Assembly (NCBI GenBank): GCA_025349905.2
Contig: MU624851.1
Location: forward strand, 1 to 20,420
Length of the DNA stretch: 20,420 nucleotides
Direction of reading: 5' to 3'
Origin: Blastocladiella britannica
Taxonomy: Eukaryota > Blastocladiomycota > Blastocladiomycetes > Blastocladiales > Blastocladiaceae
In this document: positions 16,850-20,420 of the stretch, one piece after another
Layout of the letters: each line of letters opens with the position of its first letter
Numbering within the stretch: the first letter of the stretch is position 1
Notes under the pieces: generated by a model
Told to the model about the DNA's origin: nothing
Databases searched by the model: none
Seen by the model: the letters and a program-made list of their open reading frames with translations, nothing else
Made by a program: the position numbers and the translations under genes

Positions 16850-17814
16850 ATGGCTCCATCAACAGTGACCATCGAACAGCTGTCCGGTGTTTCCAGCAGC
16901 TCCTCGTCCAGGATCCTCTTGGTGAATTGGCATGGCAAATCTTTGCAGAATGGAAAGTCTCGCCGCCTGATCGTCAAGGTAATCTTGGCGAAATCAACAA
17001 CAAAGCCGTATTCGCTCCCAGTGGACCGTCAACTCCGGATTCACTGCTCATTGCGAGCACATCGCAACATTCATACGGCCATGGACTGGTTTATTGATTG
17101 GAATCACCGCGCACTCGTTTTTATCTCCGAGCTGGCCAATGGAGGTAAACAAATTTTTCATTCAGTTGTCAGATACCCAATAATTGATCAATAAAATATA
17201 AAGGTGACTTTTCACGGTACTTGGAGCGCCGCCGCACGCTTGGACGGCCAGTCTCGACATTTACGTGCACTTCGTTCGCCGATCAGCTCATTGCGGGCAT
17301 TGCTCATTTGCACCGCCACGGGATCCTGCATCGCGACATCAAGCCCAACAATCTGTTGCTGTTTCGAGAAGATCGTCGACTCAATACCCGCCGTGGGCCA
17401 AAGTACCGGCTCCAAATTGCGGATTTCGGGATCGCACGACACTTGCCCAGTGGCAGCACACTGACGGCGTCGTCGGTGGGCACTCCGCGGTACCTCAGCC
17501 CGGAACAAGTGCGCGGCGACGCCTACGGACTTGCCGCTGATATTTGGATGGCGGGACTGGTGTTGGCGGAACTCCTCACTTTACAACGGCCACCACCAGC
17601 GTGGGGAGTCGGTCAGTCTGCACGGCGCCGAATCGTGGACTCGATTGTGGTCACGGAGGGAAGCGTGGACTCGCACCGAGTTGCACTGGGAAGGCTTGTG
17701 TGGTGCATTTTGGATCCGGATCCGTCCAAGAGGCCCAGTGCAGACGGATTGTTGGAGTTCTCCGTGTTGAAATCGTGGCGTGGGGTGGTGTTGGATATGG
17801 GATGGGATCAATAA
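16850..17814 (+). CDS. Small divergent Ser/Thr protein kinase
   Basis: Two exons (16850-17144, 17204-17814) give 301 residues, essentially only a kinase domain. The C-lobe is complete: LHRDIKPNN (HRD 141-143), a 25-residue insert, ADFGIARH (DFG 172-174), SSVGTPRYLSPEQ (APE-like SPE), DIWMAGLVLAELL and DPSKRPSADGLLE. The N-lobe is degenerate: Ser replaces Gly across the loop (SGVSSSSSSRILLV), Lys43 in RLIVKVI is kept, and the helix-C Glu position appears to be Gln61 (QLRIHCSL). Family unclear; SPEQ and layout recall NEK-like or Ser/Thr kinases with unknown substrates. The intron is 59 nt with acceptor ATATAAAG, an AAG site; the other nearby AG gives a stop. An earlier ATG at 16822, directly followed by a GTAAGA donor-like sequence, leaves the first exon uncertain. 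Confidence 0.78.
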
Positions 17815-17815
17815 A
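17810..17815 (+). terminator. AATAAA overlapping the small-kinase stop codon
   Basis: The TAA stop at 17812-17814 lies inside an AATAAA hexamer. If used as the poly(A) signal, the 3' UTR would be only some 10-30 nt. The next gene starts 139 bp downstream on the same strand. Confidence 0.35.
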
Positions 17816-17953
17816 AATTATAATGTGATCTCCCTTCAATATTATGTGTACTTCTTTGGACACTTCTTCGCCGAATACTCACCCCTCCAGCAGGACGAAA
17901 TTAATTGTATATCAATATAATACATCCAACAACAACAACAGCAAAATACAAGT

Positions 17954-18951
17954 ATGAGTTTCCGCTTCCTGATCAAGAAGGCTGTCGCTCGGGAAAAGGC
18001 CAAAGATTCGACCCCGGAACCTCCACCCCATGGTACGCATTATTCTTCAACGGATCAGAGTTGTGGAGAATGCAGCATTGATCCAACACAAATTCAACAG
18101 TCCCGAGCCCGCTCCTCCATGTGCATGAGCCAATGGCCGTGACTCTGTACGATGTATTTGCGCACCCAGTGCTGTCGCCGACGCTGCTGCCTCTGTTCCA
18201 GGAAACAGCGCATGCGCAATACATGCCCGAAACGGTTCTGTTTTACGAAACGTACTTGAAGGTTCGCCGTGAAGTCTCGCATCCCGAGTGGCTCCCGCCG
18301 CTACTGGCCCAGCACGCACCGCCCACCTCTCTGAGCGCCAACCGCGGCAGTATTTCCGGCGGCCGGCGCCGGGGAAGTCTCGGGGTCATGGGCAGCGGCG
18401 CCGATTTCTCGGCCAGCAACTCGACATCACGCAACGCTCTGCTGGCAGCTGCCGCTTCGAACGCGACATCCACACCACCGACTGCACTGTCAACGAACCT
18501 GCAGCTTCCAGGATCCATCACCATATCCACCAGCGCCTTGGACGCGGTGCGCGACCCCGATCCAACTGCGGTACAAGAAATCGTGCAAAAGTACGTGGAG
18601 CCGAGCTCGCCGCAGTCCCTCAACTTGTCGGGGGCACTCCGCGCGCAAATCCTTGCTGCTGCTGCTGCTGCCACTCCGCTTCCGGAATCCCCTGGTGGCG
18701 GTGGTATTGGTGGCGAGACCAGTAACGGCATGGCATCTTCTGGAGTTACCGTCAAGCATCTTGATCTGATTGGGAAGGAAGCGGGGCGACACTTGCAGGG
18801 CAACTTGTTGCCCGTGTTCCGCGGCGTGCTCGAGTTCAAGGTGCTGGAGGCGCGTAAAGCGGACGAGGAGCATCTTCGCAAACTTGCCGAGCGGGCCGCG
18901 CAGGGCGGCGCCAAGGTCGGAAGCCGCGGTAAAAAGGGGTTGAGCGAGTGA
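17954..18951 (+). CDS. Probable RGS-domain protein
   Basis: Two exons (17954-18032, 18101-18951) give 309 residues. RGS proteins speed GTP hydrolysis on G-alpha subunits. The N-terminus is MSFRFLIKKAVAREKAKD; then VTLYDVFAHPVLSPTLLPLFQETAHAQYMPETVLFYETYLKV fits RGS helices that open with 'L..vl.dp.l...F..F...e...EnllFw....'. A Ser/Ala-rich insert follows, then AVQEIVQKYVEPSSPQSLNLSGALRAQILA (the 'I...f..p.sp..vNl....r..i' block), another Ala/Gly insert, and DLIGKEAGRHLQGNLLPVFRGVLEF, like the final 'a..ev...l....f.rFl.s'. A basic tail ends the protein. Family call is by pattern only and the inserts weaken it. Intron 68 nt, donor GTACGC. A (CAA)n-rich leader precedes the ATG. The TGA stop lies in GAGTGAGTAG, which resembles a donor, so a further exon is possible but not seen. 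Confidence 0.62.
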
Positions 18952-19084
18952 GTAGCCCAACTTCAACTACAACACACAAAGGAAGGAGACACGTCTATAT
19001 TGCAAGTCGCGCGTTGTGGGCGCAAACGTGGGTGGGAAATGAAAGGATGAAAGAAAAAAAAAATGAACGAAGCAAAGAAAGTAA

Positions 19085-19090
19085 AATAAA
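19085..19090 (+). terminator. AATAAA poly(A) signal of the RGS gene
   Basis: The hexamer lies about 135 nt after the RGS stop and 9 nt from the convergent stop codon of the Ca2+/H+ exchanger gene, so the transcripts must nearly touch or overlap. Confidence 0.4.
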
Positions 19091-19098
19091 CAAGGGAT

Positions 19099-20420
19099 TT
19101 ACTCGTGGGCGTCCGAGGGCACCAGGAAAAAGGCAATGGCGATGATCAAGTACGCCACGAGCAGCATCACGCCCTCGAGCCAGTTGGACTGGCCGTCGAC
19201 AATCAAGTAGTTGGTGAGCAAGACCGCAATGAAGAGCACCACCGTGTCAAAGGTGCCAAAGTACAGCGTCATGTTGACCTGAATGATCCAGCCAACGATA
19301 CTGTGCAATTGTTTTTTTAAATAAATAAGTTGCCCTCAAAAGACTAAAGCAAAACTAAATATACACATACACCATGAGCGGCAGCACCAAGAGCGCAATT
19401 TGAATCGACGAGCCAACGGCAATACCAATGGCCAAGTTCATCTTGTTCTTAAGCGCAAACGTGCAAGCCGACAAGTGCTCCGCGGCGTTCCCAACGATGG
19501 GCAAGAGAATCAAACCAACAAAGGTCTGGGGAAGGTGCCATGCCTCGGCCATCTCCTGCAAGTTGTCGACCAAAAACTCCGAGTTGACGGCCACCATCAC
19601 CGTCGAGACCAGCAACAAGCCCACCGAAAAGACCGCGGTCAGGACGGGCGTTTCGGGATCGTCGTCGCCTTCGTTCACCTCGTCCGCGTACAGACGCTTG
19701 TGGGTGCGCAGCTGGAAGAACAGGTAGCCCGCGTACACAAACAGCAGCAGGATCGCAGTCATGCGCGACAGCGTCACCACGCCGTCCTCAATCTTAGCGT
19801 CGGAAATGTTCTCCGATTTCAGAGAGAGCACGTACGCGGTGGGCATCATGAGCGACATGACCGAGACCGCCATCAGCGACGACGACGTGTTGGCCGCGGT
19901 GGTGTTGAACGTTTGCATGTCGTACTTGTAGCCGCCCAGCAAGAAGCACATGCCGAGCACCAGGAGCACGTTGGACAGGATCGAGCCAATCAGCGACGAC
20001 TGCACGACCGTAACGAGACCGGCCTTGAGGGCCAGCACCGAGACAATGACCTCGACGGCGTTACCAAAGGTAGCTGCCAACCATTGTCCACTGAGTGAGA
20101 CGCCATTTGATCACGAATGATCCAGAAGGAGAAAATGAGAGAAAGTACCATTGAGGAGACCGCCAATCGACTCGTTTGTGCGCAGGGCCAGCTCTTCTGT
20201 TGCGAATCCGAGCATCGACGCCAGCGGAACAATGGCGAAAAAGTTTAGCCAGAAGACCAGCACACTGTTCTATTGTACAGTTTGAAGGGTTAACAGTTCT
20301 GCTCCCGTCTCCAGAAGTAAAGCAAAAATAAACGGGACAGGGCGACCGTGCCCGTCACTCGCTTCATCGATATCCACCAGGATCTCACGCCAGCCGGCCT
20401 CGGTTTTCTGAAATAACATT
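19099..20420 (-). CDS. VCX1: Vacuolar Ca2+/H+ exchanger (CAX/VCX1 family), 5' partial
   Basis: Minus-strand exons 20149-20269, 19371-20073 and 19099-19300 give 341 C-terminal residues; a further exon at 20339-20407 is likely. CAX proteins load Ca2+ into the vacuole using the proton gradient. Both signature repeats are present: [48 protein letters not shown] (c-1, GNAVE) and [59 protein letters not shown] (c-2, GNAAEH). Between them is an acidic loop (NEGDDDPET). The last helices end in [10 protein letters not shown]. Introns of 75 and 70 nt (donors GTACTT, GTATGT) are secure. The leftmost-translated exon [14 protein letters not shown]...GRP is coding-like but its donor (GTCCCG) is weak and the usual first hydrophobic helix is not seen. 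The N-terminus lies beyond the window. Confidence 0.92.

Noticed and set aside
18005..18015. tRNA B-box-like GATTCGACCCC
   Set aside because: It lies inside the RGS coding exon, and no A box or cloverleaf surrounds it.
18941..18957. Donor-like GTGAGT at the RGS stop codon implying a further exon
   Set aside because: No suitable acceptor and coding-like exon is seen before the convergent exchanger gene.
1..20420. A novel multi-gene system, cluster or mobile element
   Set aside because: Genes are recognisable, mostly conserved housekeeping families on alternating strands; no terminal repeats, transposase, or functional clustering was found.

Overview
The window is nuclear DNA from a eukaryote with a compact, intron-bearing genome. 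It is most likely an early-diverging (zoosporic-type) fungus. Evidence: GC-rich exons are broken by AT-rich introns of mostly 55-75 nt, and intergenic gaps run from 42 to about 560 bp. The gene set also fits: a Pho85-type cyclin, a KIN1/MARK kinase with a KA1 tail and a type I metacaspase are typical of fungi, while an LRRC40 protein points away from the yeasts and moulds of Dikarya (from general knowledge, not tested here). I cannot name the species. No mobile element, rRNA, tRNA or CRISPR array was seen.

Layout. 83-2632 (-) LRRC40-like leucine-rich repeat protein; 2675-4262 (+) STIMATE/TMEM110-type membrane protein, whose start lies only 42 bp from the LRRC40 start; 4339-5101 (-) TRAPP subunit Trs33/TRAPPC6; 5467-6567 (+) metacaspase; 6769-7403 (-) ribosomal protein uL29/RPL35 with an ATG-only first exon; 7581-9570 (+) SUMO E1 subunit UBA2; 10135 to 13131 or 13204 (+) Pho80/PCL-type cyclin; 13285-16337 (-) KIN1/MARK-type kinase; 16850-17814 (+) small divergent protein kinase; 17954-18951 (+) probable RGS protein; 19099 to the right edge (-) vacuolar Ca2+/H+ exchanger, 5' end missing. 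About 26 introns were placed by joining exons so that conserved protein blocks read through.

The genes are mostly housekeeping and regulatory and do not form an operon or one pathway. Loose themes are calcium handling (STIMATE-type protein, Ca2+/H+ exchanger, Ca2+-dependent metacaspase family), signalling (two kinases, a cyclin, an RGS protein) and core cell functions (TRAPP, ribosome, SUMO E1). Most genes alternate in strand, giving short divergent promoters and closely packed convergent 3' ends.

I did not find a new multi-gene system. The most interesting signals concern gene structure. Three introns end in A-rich AAG 3' splice sites. Several introns are multiples of three and stop-free, so retention would insert residues in frame; one would fall exactly between the R and D of the KIN1 HRD catalytic motif. 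Two introns split catalytic-motif codons. One divergent gene pair is separated by 42 bp.
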